A DNA stretch of 44,877 bases. Origin: an uncultured Lachnospiraceae bacterium (GTDB taxonomy: Bacteria; Bacillota; Clostridia; Lachnospirales; Lachnospiraceae). The stretch is taken from NCBI GenBank assembly GCA_947623805.1, contig CANQHZ010000022.1:1-44877 (forward strand), in the 5' to 3' direction. The stretch's first letter is position 1. Each line of letters opens with the position of its first letter. Shown in pieces: positions 24,538-33,227 of this stretch. A program made the position numbers and the translations under genes. The notes under the pieces were generated by a model. That model did not search any database, was not told where the DNA came from, and saw nothing but the letters and a program-made list of their open reading frames with translations.

Positions 24538-25920
24538 CTACATTTTACGGACACACTCAGGGTCCAGCAAAAGTCGCCCATGTTCAATAAGTCTGCCGCT
24601 CAGCTCCCTATTAAGCTGCTCTATTTTTTTTCTGCCTTCCGCCGTGCGTTCAAGCTCTCTTATCCATTGTGGCAGCTCATGCACCGTATTGTGGCTTTCT
24701 GCGCCTGCTTCCGTCAGTGTGCTTTCATACTCGTGTCCTGTGACGCTTTCATATATTTCATGTAGATTTTTATTTACCGCAAGGTTTCTGATATCAAGTG
24801 TTATTATATCTTGATATAAGTCCATTCTGTTCATATAGCCTGCATAAAATAACAGCTGTCCTTTATAGATACCACTTGTTATTTTACCGTGACGCACCAC
24901 ATATCCGCCTACAGCCGCCAAATCCGGTCTATGGGTCAGTATATCGTTACGATACACTATACGGTAAAAGCCTAAATGCTTGTTGTGCCGCACTTCAGCT
25001 TTCCAGCCCATACGGCTTGCAAAATCAATTATCGCCTTTTTGCCTGCTTCATATGCGTACATTTTGCTCTGAGGGTTGTCCGCCGTCGAATTTTGATGGC
25101 AGCGCCAGTGATAGAGGACCTTTGGCACATGGACGATGCGTGCCTCCATAGGCTTTTCCTCGCCAAGCTGCCCCTCTCTCTCCCGAAGCATCAGAGTGCT
25201 GACTATGCGAAGTATCAGGTCAAAGTCCTGTGAACCGTCGTATTCCCTGCGGATTTGCAGCTTCTTAAGCGTGGGCGTATCCACTACAAGAAAATGGCAC
25301 ATATAGTTGTTGGTAAGCAGCAGGTCCAAATTGAAATCAAGCTTAAAATGCGGGTCATAAAAGCTTTTGCCCGCGGAATCACATTTATCCTCGTCCGAAT
25401 ATACCAAAATAGGCGAATCGCTTTTTTCTATGGCACGCGCCATCTCATAAAGCGCGTCCGGCGTAAGCATATCATCATGGTCAAGTAATCCGCAGTAATC
25501 GCCCGTGGCATGCTCTATCGCCCTGTTTGTATTATCTGCAATGCCGCCGTTGTTATCCAAGCGAATATATCTTATGCGGCTGTCTTTATACTTCGCTACT
25601 GTCTCTGAAACTATATCGGACGCGCTTCCGTCCGCTATTATGAGTTCCCATTTTTCATAAGACTGTGCAAGGCAGCACTCAATAAGCGCCCCCATATATT
25701 CTTCTTGCGTTTCATATGCAGGCACTAAGATTGAAAATTTTATTTTTGAGACCGTCTTGTCATTCTTCTGTGCCAGAAGCGCCTCCGCCGTGGGCGGCAC
25801 ATACGCATAATCAGCATGATATTTCTGCGTCACCCGCTCAAACGCCGCAAAGGCTGCCTCTTTGCAGCCGTTTTTCTTACTGTAATTTATGGTTTTTTTG
25901 ACATTTTGTACTATCGACAT
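24538..25920 (-). CDS. Glycosyltransferase family 2 with N- and C-terminal extensions
   Basis: A 460-aa protein. The GT-A core begins near residue 60 (KFSILVPAYETQEEYMGALIE, IIADGSASD, GLLDHDDMLTPDAL, VYSDEDKCD) and continues to about 300 (HVPKVLYHWRCHQNST). The DHDD is the metal-binding DxD motif. This resembles the O-antigen biosynthesis GT2 enzymes with a short N-terminal helix and a C-terminal 150-residue tail of unknown role. The second gene of the GtrA-GT2-GT2 run; ATG 25920 has only a weak Shine-Dalgarno, so coupling to the preceding gene is likely. Confidence 0.88.
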   Translation of the reverse strand: MSIVQNVKKTINYSKKNGCKEAAFAAFERVTQKYHADYAYVPPTAEALLAQKNDKTVSKIKFSILVPAYETQEEYMGALIECCLAQSYEKWELIIADGSASDIVSETVAKYKDSRIRYIRLDNNGGIADNTNRAIEHATGDYCGLLDHDDMLTPDALYEMARAIEKSDSPILVYSDEDKCDSAGKSFYDPHFKLDFNLDLLLTNNYMCHFLVVDTPTLKKLQIRREYDGSQDFDLILRIVSTLMLREREGQLGEEKPMEARIVHVPKVLYHWRCHQNSTADNPQSKMYAYEAGKKAIIDFASRMGWKAEVRHNKHLGFYRIVYRNDILTHRPDLAAVGGYVVRHGKITSGIYKGQLLFYAGYMNRMDLYQDIITLDIRNLAVNKNLHEIYESVTGHEYESTLTEAGAESHNTVHELPQWIRELERTAEGRKKIEQLNRELSGRLIEHGRLLLDPECVRKM

Positions 25921-25936
25921 ATTAAATCGTCCAATC

Positions 25937-26377
25937 TCAATGCTTTTCCAAGAATATTTTTCTGCTTATAAAATTATATACCATAACTATCGCTGTGGCA
26001 ACGATTTTAGACGCCGCAAACCAAGCCACAAAATCTATCTTTTCAGCCAAATTCGCATTTGCACTGTAAACTCCTGTGCAAATCCAGATTACAAGCTCGT
26101 TGATTCCAAGTCCAATCAAACTCAATATTACAAAAATAACAAATTCTTTTTTTCTGCCAAGCTCCTCATTGCGGGTAAACACATACTTCATACTGAGGAT
26201 ATAATTTACAACCACGGAAATCGTAAAACCACAAAAAGCGCCTATAAGCGCAGCCAAATCCTCGCCGATAATATTCCTTAAAACAGCAACAAGTCCTGTA
26301 GATATCGCAAAATCTATAACAAAGCAAAGCCCACCCACGAAACCGAATTTAATTATCTGTGCAAGTAACTTATTCAA
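25937..26377 (-). CDS. GtrA-like membrane protein
   Basis: About 146 aa with four hydrophobic segments and the GtrA opening IKFGFVGGLCFVIDFAIS, later NYILSMKYVFTRNEE and NFISRKIFL. GtrA-family proteins are thought to help flip undecaprenyl-phosphate-linked sugars across the membrane. A TTG start at 26377 is chosen because GGAGG lies exactly 8 nt before it; the ATG at 26407 has no comparable site and would put the GGAGG inside the gene. First gene of the GtrA-GT2-GT2 run. A second GtrA is at 29.5 kb. Confidence 0.85.
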   Translation of the reverse strand: MNKLLAQIIKFGFVGGLCFVIDFAISTGLVAVLRNIIGEDLAALIGAFCGFTISVVVNYILSMKYVFTRNEELGRKKEFVIFVILSLIGLGINELVIWICTGVYSANANLAEKIDFVAWFAASKIVATAIVMVYNFISRKIFLEKH

Positions 26378-26465
26378 AACGCAATCCTCCAAATTCTTCC
26401 CTATCATAATGATTATAAATATCTATGGCGCCTGTGTCAAACATTTATCCCCGATTATACAAAAA

Positions 26466-26511
26466 GTGCCGCTGGGAAACAGCAGCTTACGCTACTGTCC
26501 CCAGCCTGCAC
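26466..26511 (-). terminator. Terminator of the phosphoglucomutase gene
   Basis: Long interrupted stem (GTGC, CTGGG, ACAG and AGC pairing with their complements) followed by U5 on the minus strand and T7 on the plus strand, 16 bp after the gene. Confidence 0.8.
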
Positions 26512-26527
26512 ATTTTTTTAACGGTTA

Positions 26528-28258
26528 TTAGTTTTCTCCAAGTATTGCCTTAACCTCATTTGTCAGGGCTTCTACTTTATTTTGAGAATCTTCAAGGCTT
26601 GTGCCCTTTACACCCATGTAGAACTTAATCTTTGGCTCTGTGCCTGAAGGTCTTGCGCAGCACCATGAGTCGTTTGTCAGGTCAAAATAAAGCACATTTG
26701 ACTTTGGCAATCCTGTCGGATATTCCTTGCCTGTGTCAAGCTCTACTATCTTATCATTGTCATAATCCCTGAATCTTACTACATCAAGTTCGCCAAATTT
26801 TTTAGGCGGATTTTTTCTAAGCTTATCCATAATAGCAGCTATCTGCTTAGAACCGTCTATGCCCTTTAATGTGATAGAATACTGTGTTTCTTTGTAGTAT
26901 CCATATTTTTCATAAATTTCAATCATCATATCATAGAGCGTCTTGCCGTGTTTCTTGCACCATGCCGCAACCTCGCATAGGCACATAACCGCTACTACAG
27001 CATCCTTGTCGCGCGCGTGCGTGCCTGCAAGGCAGCCGTAGCTCTCCTCTAATCCGAATACGTAGTTGTTTGAACCTGTCTGCTCGAAAAGCTTAATCTG
27101 CTCGCCGATGAACTTGAAACCTGTGAGCACCTCGATAAGCTTTACGCCATACTCCCTTGTGATGGGAGCTGTCATGTTCGTGGTAACGATTGTGGTGACA
27201 AGCGCGGGATTGGGAGGCATCGTGCCCGTCGCCTTTCTCTCTCTCAATATGTATTCAGCAATGAGCATGCCTGACATATTTCCTGTGAAAGACTTGTACT
27301 CGCCGCTCTTTGTGTCAAGCGCGTAGATGCCAAGTCTGTCCGCATCGGGGTCTGTAGCAAGCACGATATCCGCGTTCTTTTCCTTTGCAAGCCTCAATGC
27401 GTATGTAAACGCCTTGGGGTCCTCGGGGTTTGGATAGTCGAGCGTGGTGAATTTGGGGTCGGGATTTTCCTGCTCGGGAACTACATAAACATTTTTGAAA
27501 CCAAGCTCCGACAAAATTCTTCTGACGGGCTTGTTGCCTGTACCGCAAAGCGGTGTGTATACAATCTTAATGTCGTCTGCGACTTCCTTGATAACATCAG
27601 GATGGATAATCTGCTTTTTGAGCTCTGCCATGTACTTGTCGTCGATTTCCTTGCCGATGACCTCATATAAGCCAGCGTTTATAGCTTCCTGCTTATCCAT
27701 AGTCTTTACGGTATGGTAATCGGTCACTGCCTTGACTTCGTTTATAACCTCTTTATCCTTGGGTGCGGTAATCTGCGCGCCGTCCTCCCAGTATACCTTG
27801 TATCCATTGTATTCGGGGGGATTGTGGCTCGCCGTGATGACAATGCCTGAAATGCAGCCTAACGTCCTGAGTGCAAATGAAAGCTCGGGAGTAGGACGCA
27901 GAGATTCAAACACATATGCCTTAATGCCGTTTGCAGCCATGCAAAGCGCCGCCTCGTCGGCAAACTCGGGTGACATAAAGCGCGAATCGTATGCTATCGC
28001 TATGCCTTTCTTTTGTCCGCCTGCCTTGATTATGTAGTTTGCAAGTCCCTGAGAGGTCTTTCTTACAGTATAAATGTTCATGCGGTTCGTGCCTGCGCCG
28101 ATGACGCCTCTAAGTCCGCCCGTGCCAAACTCAAGCTCTTTGTAAAAGCGGTCTTCTATCTCGCTTTCGTTGCCCTTGATTTTAAGAAGCTCGTCCTTTG
28201 TCGCCTGGTCGAAATAATCATCATTCAGCCAGAAATTAAATTCGTCCATGTAACTCAT
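26528..28258 (-). CDS. pgcA: Alpha-phosphoglucomutase / phosphomannomutase
   Basis: A 576-aa enzyme of the alpha-D-phosphohexomutase superfamily, the length of B. subtilis PgcA. The phosphoserine loop is TASHNPPEYNGYK near residue 140, the metal loop DPDADRLG near 305, the sugar-specificity loop EESYG near 405, and the phosphate-binding loop RPSGTEPKIKFY near 545. It interconverts glucose-6-phosphate and glucose-1-phosphate. GGAGG lies 7 nt before ATG. It is next to the glycan locus and would provide the glucose-1-phosphate consumed by RfbF; it has its own promoter and terminator. Confidence 0.94.
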   Translation of the reverse strand: MSYMDEFNFWLNDDYFDQATKDELLKIKGNESEIEDRFYKELEFGTGGLRGVIGAGTNRMNIYTVRKTSQGLANYIIKAGGQKKGIAIAYDSRFMSPEFADEAALCMAANGIKAYVFESLRPTPELSFALRTLGCISGIVITASHNPPEYNGYKVYWEDGAQITAPKDKEVINEVKAVTDYHTVKTMDKQEAINAGLYEVIGKEIDDKYMAELKKQIIHPDVIKEVADDIKIVYTPLCGTGNKPVRRILSELGFKNVYVVPEQENPDPKFTTLDYPNPEDPKAFTYALRLAKEKNADIVLATDPDADRLGIYALDTKSGEYKSFTGNMSGMLIAEYILRERKATGTMPPNPALVTTIVTTNMTAPITREYGVKLIEVLTGFKFIGEQIKLFEQTGSNNYVFGLEESYGCLAGTHARDKDAVVAVMCLCEVAAWCKKHGKTLYDMMIEIYEKYGYYKETQYSITLKGIDGSKQIAAIMDKLRKNPPKKFGELDVVRFRDYDNDKIVELDTGKEYPTGLPKSNVLYFDLTNDSWCCARPSGTEPKIKFYMGVKGTSLEDSQNKVEALTNEVKAILGEN

Positions 28259-28302
28259 TGCTGTACCTCCACAATATATTTTTGGGTATATCCCTAATAT
28301 TT

Positions 28303-28331
28303 ATTAAACCAAAAATGGGGGAATTTTGCAA
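28303..28331 (-). promoter_or_regulatory. Promoter of the phosphoglucomutase gene
   Basis: TTGCAA -35 (28326-28331), 17-bp spacer, TTTAAT -10 (28303-28308) on the minus strand. Confidence 0.6.
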
Positions 28332-28342
28332 GGTTATCTTAA

Positions 28343-28370
28343 ACATTTAAGAAATCACATTTGAGAAATC
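28343..28370. repeat. 14-bp tandem direct repeat upstream of the phosphoglucomutase promoter
   Basis: ACATTTAAGAAATC (28343-28356) is followed directly by ACATTTGAGAAATC (28357-28370), one mismatch, just upstream of the -35. It could be a regulator site. Confidence 0.5.
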
Positions 28371-28391
28371 TGTCAAATTCAACACCCTCAG

Positions 28392-29459
28392 CTAACAAAC
28401 ACCCAAAAATTCTTTTATCTGCCTATCCATACATTCCGCGACATCGCCATTATCAAAATACAGTTTTGTCCATTCTACAATTTTATCCATTGTAGTTTCT
28501 ATATTCCACCGTGGTTTCCAGTTCAATGTCTTTTTCAGTTTGGAACAGTCTAGCTTTAAAAAATTGGCCTCATGCGGACCGCCGTCATAAATATTCTTCC
28601 ATGACACATTTCCGCCCACGGCCTGATTCCATTTTTGGCAAAACAATGTAACCAATTCACCTGTAGTCAGGCAATCAGCATCGTCAGGACCGACATTGTA
28701 GCTGCCGGATATGCTCTTATTTTCATATTGTGCCTGTGCCAGCTGAAGATATACGGCAATAGGCTCCAATACATGCTGATATGGCCTGATTGAATACGGG
28801 TTCCTGACTATTATCTCACGCTTTTCCTTGACTGCCCTTATACAGTCGGGAATTATACGGTCATTTGCAAAATCTCCCCCGCCTATCACGTTGCCTGCCC
28901 TTGCCGTAGAAACAGCAATATCCCTGTCAGCAAAAAAAGAATTTACATAGCTGTATGTGACCAGTTCTGAACATGATTTAGAATTGGAATATGGGTCAAA
29001 ACCTTTTAATTCCTCATTTTCACGGTATCCCCATTCCCACTCCCTGTTTAAGTATACTTTGTCCGTCGTCACATTGACAAATGATTTCACGGAAGGCGTC
29101 AGACGTATACATTCCAGTACATTTACAGTTCCCATGACGTTTGTTTCATACGTGTATACCGGATTTTTATACGAATCGCGTACAATCGGCTGCGCCGCCA
29201 TATGTATCACTACCTCAGGATTCACTTCTTCAAATATTTTTTTTAAATGATTCAAATCACGTACATCGCCTATAATCGAATTGATACGGCCATGAAGACC
29301 GGCTAAGCTGAATAAATCTGGTTCTGTGGGCGGTTCCAATGCGTACCCTGTAATCTGCGCCCCTGCTAACAGTAGCATTCGGCACAGCCAGGAGCCTTTA
29401 AAGCCTGTATGGCCTGTTAGTAGTATTTTTTTGTTTTTAAACCATGATAGCTGTAACAA
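28392..29459 (-). CDS. rfbG: CDP-glucose 4,6-dehydratase
   Basis: A 355-aa extended SDR. NAD-binding TGHTGFKGSW is at residues 15-24, the catalytic TTDKVY with YSNSKSCSE supplies Thr, Asp and the Y-x3-K pair, and RAGNVIGGGDFANDR and RPYQHVLEP are typical of RfbG. It converts CDP-glucose to CDP-4-keto-6-deoxyglucose, the substrate of RfbH. The start is TTG 29459 with AAGGAGG 10 nt upstream. It is the last gene of the locus, far from rfbF and rfbH, which head it. No clear U-tract terminator follows. Confidence 0.93.
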   Translation of the reverse strand: MLQLSWFKNKKILLTGHTGFKGSWLCRMLLLAGAQITGYALEPPTEPDLFSLAGLHGRINSIIGDVRDLNHLKKIFEEVNPEVVIHMAAQPIVRDSYKNPVYTYETNVMGTVNVLECIRLTPSVKSFVNVTTDKVYLNREWEWGYRENEELKGFDPYSNSKSCSELVTYSYVNSFFADRDIAVSTARAGNVIGGGDFANDRIIPDCIRAVKEKREIIVRNPYSIRPYQHVLEPIAVYLQLAQAQYENKSISGSYNVGPDDADCLTTGELVTLFCQKWNQAVGGNVSWKNIYDGGPHEANFLKLDCSKLKKTLNWKPRWNIETTMDKIVEWTKLYFDNGDVAECMDRQIKEFLGVC

Positions 29460-29531
29460 AGCGTTGCTCCCTCCTTACTAGCAAATCTTCCGATCTGTTT
29501 ACAGATGCTTTTATCGTATGATTTTACCAGA

Positions 29532-30017
29532 TCACTTACGTATTTTCTGCTTATATGCCCAGAATTTATTCAATATAAAATTCAATGGAATAGTAATCAC
29601 AAGGTTGATTAATGGAGCAATTATTTCAGGAATATGAATAACTTCAACCCACAAGGCAAGCAGTATATTGCTCAATAACAGCCCTGTACCTGCATAAGAA
29701 ACAAAAGTTTTCAGCAATGCCTTAAATTTTTCATACTTTTCTGTTGAATTAAAATTGAAAACATATTTGCTGTTCCAATAATATGCATTTAAAACACTTG
29801 CAAAGAAGCCCACTAAACTAGCAAACAAGTAATGAGCGCCCAGTATTACAAAAACAACATAGACAAAGTAAGAAATCAGCGTATTTAATAATCCTACTAT
29901 ACCAAATTTTATAAATTGCTGTAATTTTTTCATCATGCTGCTGTCCGATTTTAAATGAAAAATTTTAACAACAAAAAACTCAATTGCATTATCAATAAAA
30001 TTCCAAACTTGACTCAT
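29532..30017 (-). CDS. GtrA-like membrane protein (partner of the GtrB-like transferase)
   Basis: About 161 aa with four membrane segments and the family start IKFGIVGLLNTLISYFVYVV, then NAYYWNSKYVFNF and a basic C-terminus FWAYKQKIRK. GtrA proteins are proposed flippases for undecaprenyl-phosphate-sugar. The open frame extends to GTG 30053, but ATG 30017 fits family length better; neither has a strong Shine-Dalgarno. The GtrB-like enzyme is the next gene upstream, so the two form a GtrAB side-branch module. The base composition is clearly more AT-rich than the genes at 5-20 kb. Confidence 0.82.
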   Translation of the reverse strand: MSQVWNFIDNAIEFFVVKIFHLKSDSSMMKKLQQFIKFGIVGLLNTLISYFVYVVFVILGAHYLFASLVGFFASVLNAYYWNSKYVFNFNSTEKYEKFKALLKTFVSYAGTGLLLSNILLALWVEVIHIPEIIAPLINLVITIPLNFILNKFWAYKQKIRK

Positions 30018-30189
30018 TATAGTACACATCCAAAAATTATTTGATTTGCTCACATATATTTTGAAATATCACAATTATCAATCAATGACATTCACCAATT
30101 CCAAGCTATGATTAAATTACATTTATTCATCTTTTATACCCTACATTCCATACCCTCGCCTCACCAAACAGTAATTCGCATTATACGAA

Positions 30190-31173
30190 TTATTTTACAA
30201 TACTTTCACTCTTATCCTCAAAATTAAGTCTTTCTTCTTCAATAACCAATGGTCGTTTTGTCACCCTAGTTAAAATTTCTCCGATGTACTCTCCAAGAAT
30301 CCCCAAAAACATCAATAATATGCCTCCAATAAAAAAAATTCCTATTAAAAGCGGGGCTTGACCCATGTCAAAATACATCCAATTTTTAAGTTTCCATACA
30401 AGGTAGAATATGGCTACTGCAAAGCTTATAAGTGAAACAATAAACCCCCATAATATAGCCAATTTCAACGGTACTTTTGAAGTATTTATAAAAGAACTTA
30501 CTGCATACTGAAAGTAATACCTCAAACTATATCCTGACTTTCCCCTCAGTCGTTTAGGCTGCCTGAATTCGATAAATGCCACCTGATATCCCAAATCCGC
30601 TATTAAATGCCTCAGGCTTGGTTCAGGTTCATCCAGCGCTTTTAACTGTGAAATTACTGTTTGGTCATACAATCCAAATCCAGTAGTTTGTTCATATTCA
30701 GGAACTTCTGAATAGTGCTGGATAATTTTATAATACAATCCCCTAATATTATACATCAACGCATTTTCATCGGACTCTGTTTTTTTTCCTAATACCACTT
30801 TATATCCTTGATTCCATTTTTCAATAAACTGTGGAATCAGCTCCGGTGGATCTTGAAAGTCACAGGCCAGCAAAATCGCACAGTCTCCATCTGCCTGAAA
30901 TAATCCATTTGCCGCATTTCTTAGCCCGCCAAAATTACGTACATTTCTAATTATTTTTATTCTTTTATCCTCACCAGCCAGCCGCTTTAATATATCCCAT
31001 GTTCTATCGTCAGAATGGTTATCCACTAATATATGCTCATATTCATATGGCAGTTTTTCCATAATTTCTTTTACCGCCCTAACCATGAGTTCCACATTTT
31101 CCTCCTCGTTAAAACAAGGATTGACAATGCTTATTTTTTTTCTAAACTTATCATTTATGATGACATTATCCAT
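30190..31173 (-). CDS. GtrB/DPM1-like polyprenyl-phosphate glycosyltransferase
   Basis: A 327-aa GT2: KISIVNPCFNEEENVELMV, LVDNHSDDRTW, LLACDFQDPPEL (DxD), RGKSGYSLRYY, then two C-terminal membrane segments (about 230-255 and 275-300). This is the dolichol-phosphate-mannose-synthase-like family that loads a sugar onto undecaprenyl phosphate, here with a GtrA partner next to it. Side-branch sugars of surface glycans are commonly added through this route. Its start overlaps the end of the FkbM gene by 19 bp. Which sugar it carries is unknown; the deoxysugar made by this locus normally travels as a nucleotide sugar, so another donor is also possible. Confidence 0.9.
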   Translation of the reverse strand: MDNVIINDKFRKKISIVNPCFNEEENVELMVRAVKEIMEKLPYEYEHILVDNHSDDRTWDILKRLAGEDKRIKIIRNVRNFGGLRNAANGLFQADGDCAILLACDFQDPPELIPQFIEKWNQGYKVVLGKKTESDENALMYNIRGLYYKIIQHYSEVPEYEQTTGFGLYDQTVISQLKALDEPEPSLRHLIADLGYQVAFIEFRQPKRLRGKSGYSLRYYFQYAVSSFINTSKVPLKLAILWGFIVSLISFAVAIFYLVWKLKNWMYFDMGQAPLLIGIFFIGGILLMFLGILGEYIGEILTRVTKRPLVIEEERLNFEDKSESIVK

Positions 31174-32150
31174 CTCTCAATAAAACCTCCATGCTTTTGT
31201 TTGTGCAGGAAAAAGAAATTCGTCTGGACAGTTTCATCGTCTATAGCTAAAATTCTCTTCAGCTTTCCATCCTGCATAGCTGCGCAATCATACCCAAGTG
31301 TCTGCATATATGATATGACATCATTCGGATGATAGCCGAAACGTTTTGCATGCTTTCGCAATAATTCAGTATAAACAAATGGTTTGTAATTTAAAAGCGT
31401 GTTTTCAGCGCCTTTCAAAACTGCCTTTTCGTTTCCCTCCACATCTATTTTCATAAAATCCAACTGTGCTATTTTATTTTTTTCAATAAAGCTATCAACT
31501 GTTGTTACGGAGCACATAACCTCTTGAATATCTGTTTCTCCAGTATATTCACCAACTTTATTACTCCGTTTTTTATAAAACGCATCTTCATTAGGCACCA
31601 TTGACGCTGCTTCATTTGAAGCTGGAACAAAAAATCTAATTTCACCTTCAGTATCGGACATCCCCATATTGTATGATTTATAATGTCCGAAATCAACATG
31701 ATTAAGCTTTTCTGTTTTTTTAAGCCGTGCATATGTATCTGGCACCGGTTCAAAAAGATAATATTCCAGTTCTTTATGCGTTTGATATAAATCTAAGCTG
31801 TATAAACCGACATTGGCACCAATATCAAACACTATACGGTTTCCTGCTTGAGAAAGGAATTCACCAACCACCATCATTTCCGCACTTTCAGGATCCCCTG
31901 CCGTCAATAATTCCACTTCTGCACGGCAAATTGCCTGCGTAAAATCAAAATATATCTTTGTTCCATTTTTCCGTTCCAAAATACAGCCATCTTTTGTAAT
32001 CATGATGCTTTTAATCTCATCATTATTTGTCAATACTTCTTCTATCTCTGCCAAATAATGTGTATAATTTTCCCGCATTATTTGAAAATATAGCCTCTTA
32101 TCTACCCCCCCCCCGTATATAAATTTGTTTCGAAATTCCGCCATCCTCAT
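31155..32150 (-). CDS. FkbM-family methyltransferase with in-frame G10 tract (phase-variation candidate)
   Basis: A 331-aa SAM-dependent methyltransferase: FDIGANVGLYSLDLY near 117, YYLFEPVPDTY, and LDFMKIDVEGNEKAVLKGAE, the FkbM signature. FkbM enzymes O-methylate small molecules and sugars. The minus strand has ten consecutive G (32105-32114) at codons 13-16 (Gly-Gly-Gly-Val), 37 nt into the gene. A one-base slip there would shift the frame and kill the protein; the frame is open at length 10. AGGAGG lies 9 nt before ATG 32150. Located between the epimerase and GtrB, it probably methylates the glycan made here (inference). Confidence 0.88.
   Translation of the reverse strand: MRMAEFRNKFIYGGGVDKRLYFQIMRENYTHYLAEIEEVLTNNDEIKSIMITKDGCILERKNGTKIYFDFTQAICRAEVELLTAGDPESAEMMVVGEFLSQAGNRIVFDIGANVGLYSLDLYQTHKELEYYLFEPVPDTYARLKKTEKLNHVDFGHYKSYNMGMSDTEGEIRFFVPASNEAASMVPNEDAFYKKRSNKVGEYTGETDIQEVMCSVTTVDSFIEKNKIAQLDFMKIDVEGNEKAVLKGAENTLLNYKPFVYTELLRKHAKRFGYHPNDVISYMQTLGYDCAAMQDGKLKRILAIDDETVQTNFFFLHKQKHGGFIERWIMSS
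32105..32114 (-). repeat. Homopolymer tract (G10 in the coding strand)
   Basis: Ten C on the plus strand, ten G on the coding strand, near the 5' end of the FkbM gene. No other run of this length and type was seen in the window. Confidence 0.95.
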
Positions 32151-32171
32151 TTACGTATTCCTCCTATAAAA

Positions 32172-33227
32172 TTAATCTTTCTCTTTCAAGCTTCTATATA
32201 CTCTTTCAAATCCTTGTTTCGCTTCAAACAGATGCTCCCATCCCAATTCCATTAATTTGTATTCAACAGGTTTATTATCTTGATTCAATGAATTATTTAA
32301 ATAAGTATCTGCAGCATTCCTTTGGGCAAACGTAACTTTTAGTTTTTCTCTTGGAATCTCTGCAATTATTTCAGCCAATTCTTTAATTGACAAGAATTGA
32401 TTCGTATTAGTCACGTTATAAGCAGCACCACCATTACCTTTCAGCAAAAGCAACAAAAATGCCGCTGTTGCATCTGCTATATAGCAAAACGGACGCCGTG
32501 CGCTACCATCACTGTAAAGTACAATATCTTCATTCTTTAAAGCATTTTTTATAAAACCTGCAAAAACCCTTGGATCATTCTCCACATCCATAGTAGGTCC
32601 ATAAGTGTGCCCAATCCTCGCAATAACCGTACGAACACCATATTCTTTATAAAATGCGCTGCATAAAGTTTCACCAAGTCTTTTGCTTTCCCCATAGCAG
32701 CTATGAGTTTCTAAAGGATCCATATACCCCAGAGTGTCTTCTGTAATATCTTCGTTTCCATCTACCCGCCCATAAATATCACCACTACTAAAAAATAAAA
32801 AACATTCTGCTTTATGCTGCAAGGCAAACTTTAAAAGCTGATATGTTCCTATTGCATTTGGCTCTATAACTTCCACCGGATTAGTATTATAATACCTTGG
32901 ATTTGCCAAACCGGCAGCATGGACAATATAATCCATGTGTGGCAATTTTTTATTTACCTCTAAAATGTCCGCATTTATAAACTTAAAATCAGGATGTTCC
33001 CAATATTGAGAAAATCTTTTCTTTGCTTTATCTATATTTCTTCCTTGCGCTATTACCTGAACTGAAACATGTTTTTCGATATTTAGGTACATCAAAAAAT
33101 ATACGATATAAGATGCAAGCATCCCATAAGAACCCGAAATAAAAACTTTTTTTCCGTCAAACTTATTCCACTCATATCTGCGGTTAAAGATATTTTCCAT
33201 GTCTTCCCGCAACACTTTATTTATCAT
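32172..33227 (-). CDS. NAD-dependent epimerase/dehydratase (extended SDR, nucleotide-sugar enzyme)
   Basis: A 351-aa extended SDR: KVFISGSYGMLASYIVYFL for dinucleotide binding near residue 27, YIVHAAGLANPRYY, FFSSGDIYG, SCYGESKRLGE with the Y-x3-K pair, and RIGHTYGP. It belongs with the UDP-glucuronate-decarboxylase/RmlB-like nucleotide-sugar enzymes. In a CDP-dideoxyhexose pathway it could be the C4-reductase (paratose/abequose synthase type) or a 2-epimerase, or it could act on a different sugar. The start overlaps the C-methyltransferase stop by 11 bp. The exact reaction cannot be told from motifs. Confidence 0.85.
   Translation of the reverse strand: MINKVLREDMENIFNRRYEWNKFDGKKVFISGSYGMLASYIVYFLMYLNIEKHVSVQVIAQGRNIDKAKKRFSQYWEHPDFKFINADILEVNKKLPHMDYIVHAAGLANPRYYNTNPVEVIEPNAIGTYQLLKFALQHKAECFLFFSSGDIYGRVDGNEDITEDTLGYMDPLETHSCYGESKRLGETLCSAFYKEYGVRTVIARIGHTYGPTMDVENDPRVFAGFIKNALKNEDIVLYSDGSARRPFCYIADATAAFLLLLLKGNGGAAYNVTNTNQFLSIKELAEIIAEIPREKLKVTFAQRNAADTYLNNSLNQDNKPVEYKLMELGWEHLFEAKQGFERVYRSLKEKD

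Noticed and set aside
30172-30192. TAATTCG / CGAATTA inverted repeat at the GtrB stop as a terminator
   Set aside because: Weak AT-rich stem with no U-run in the direction of transcription.
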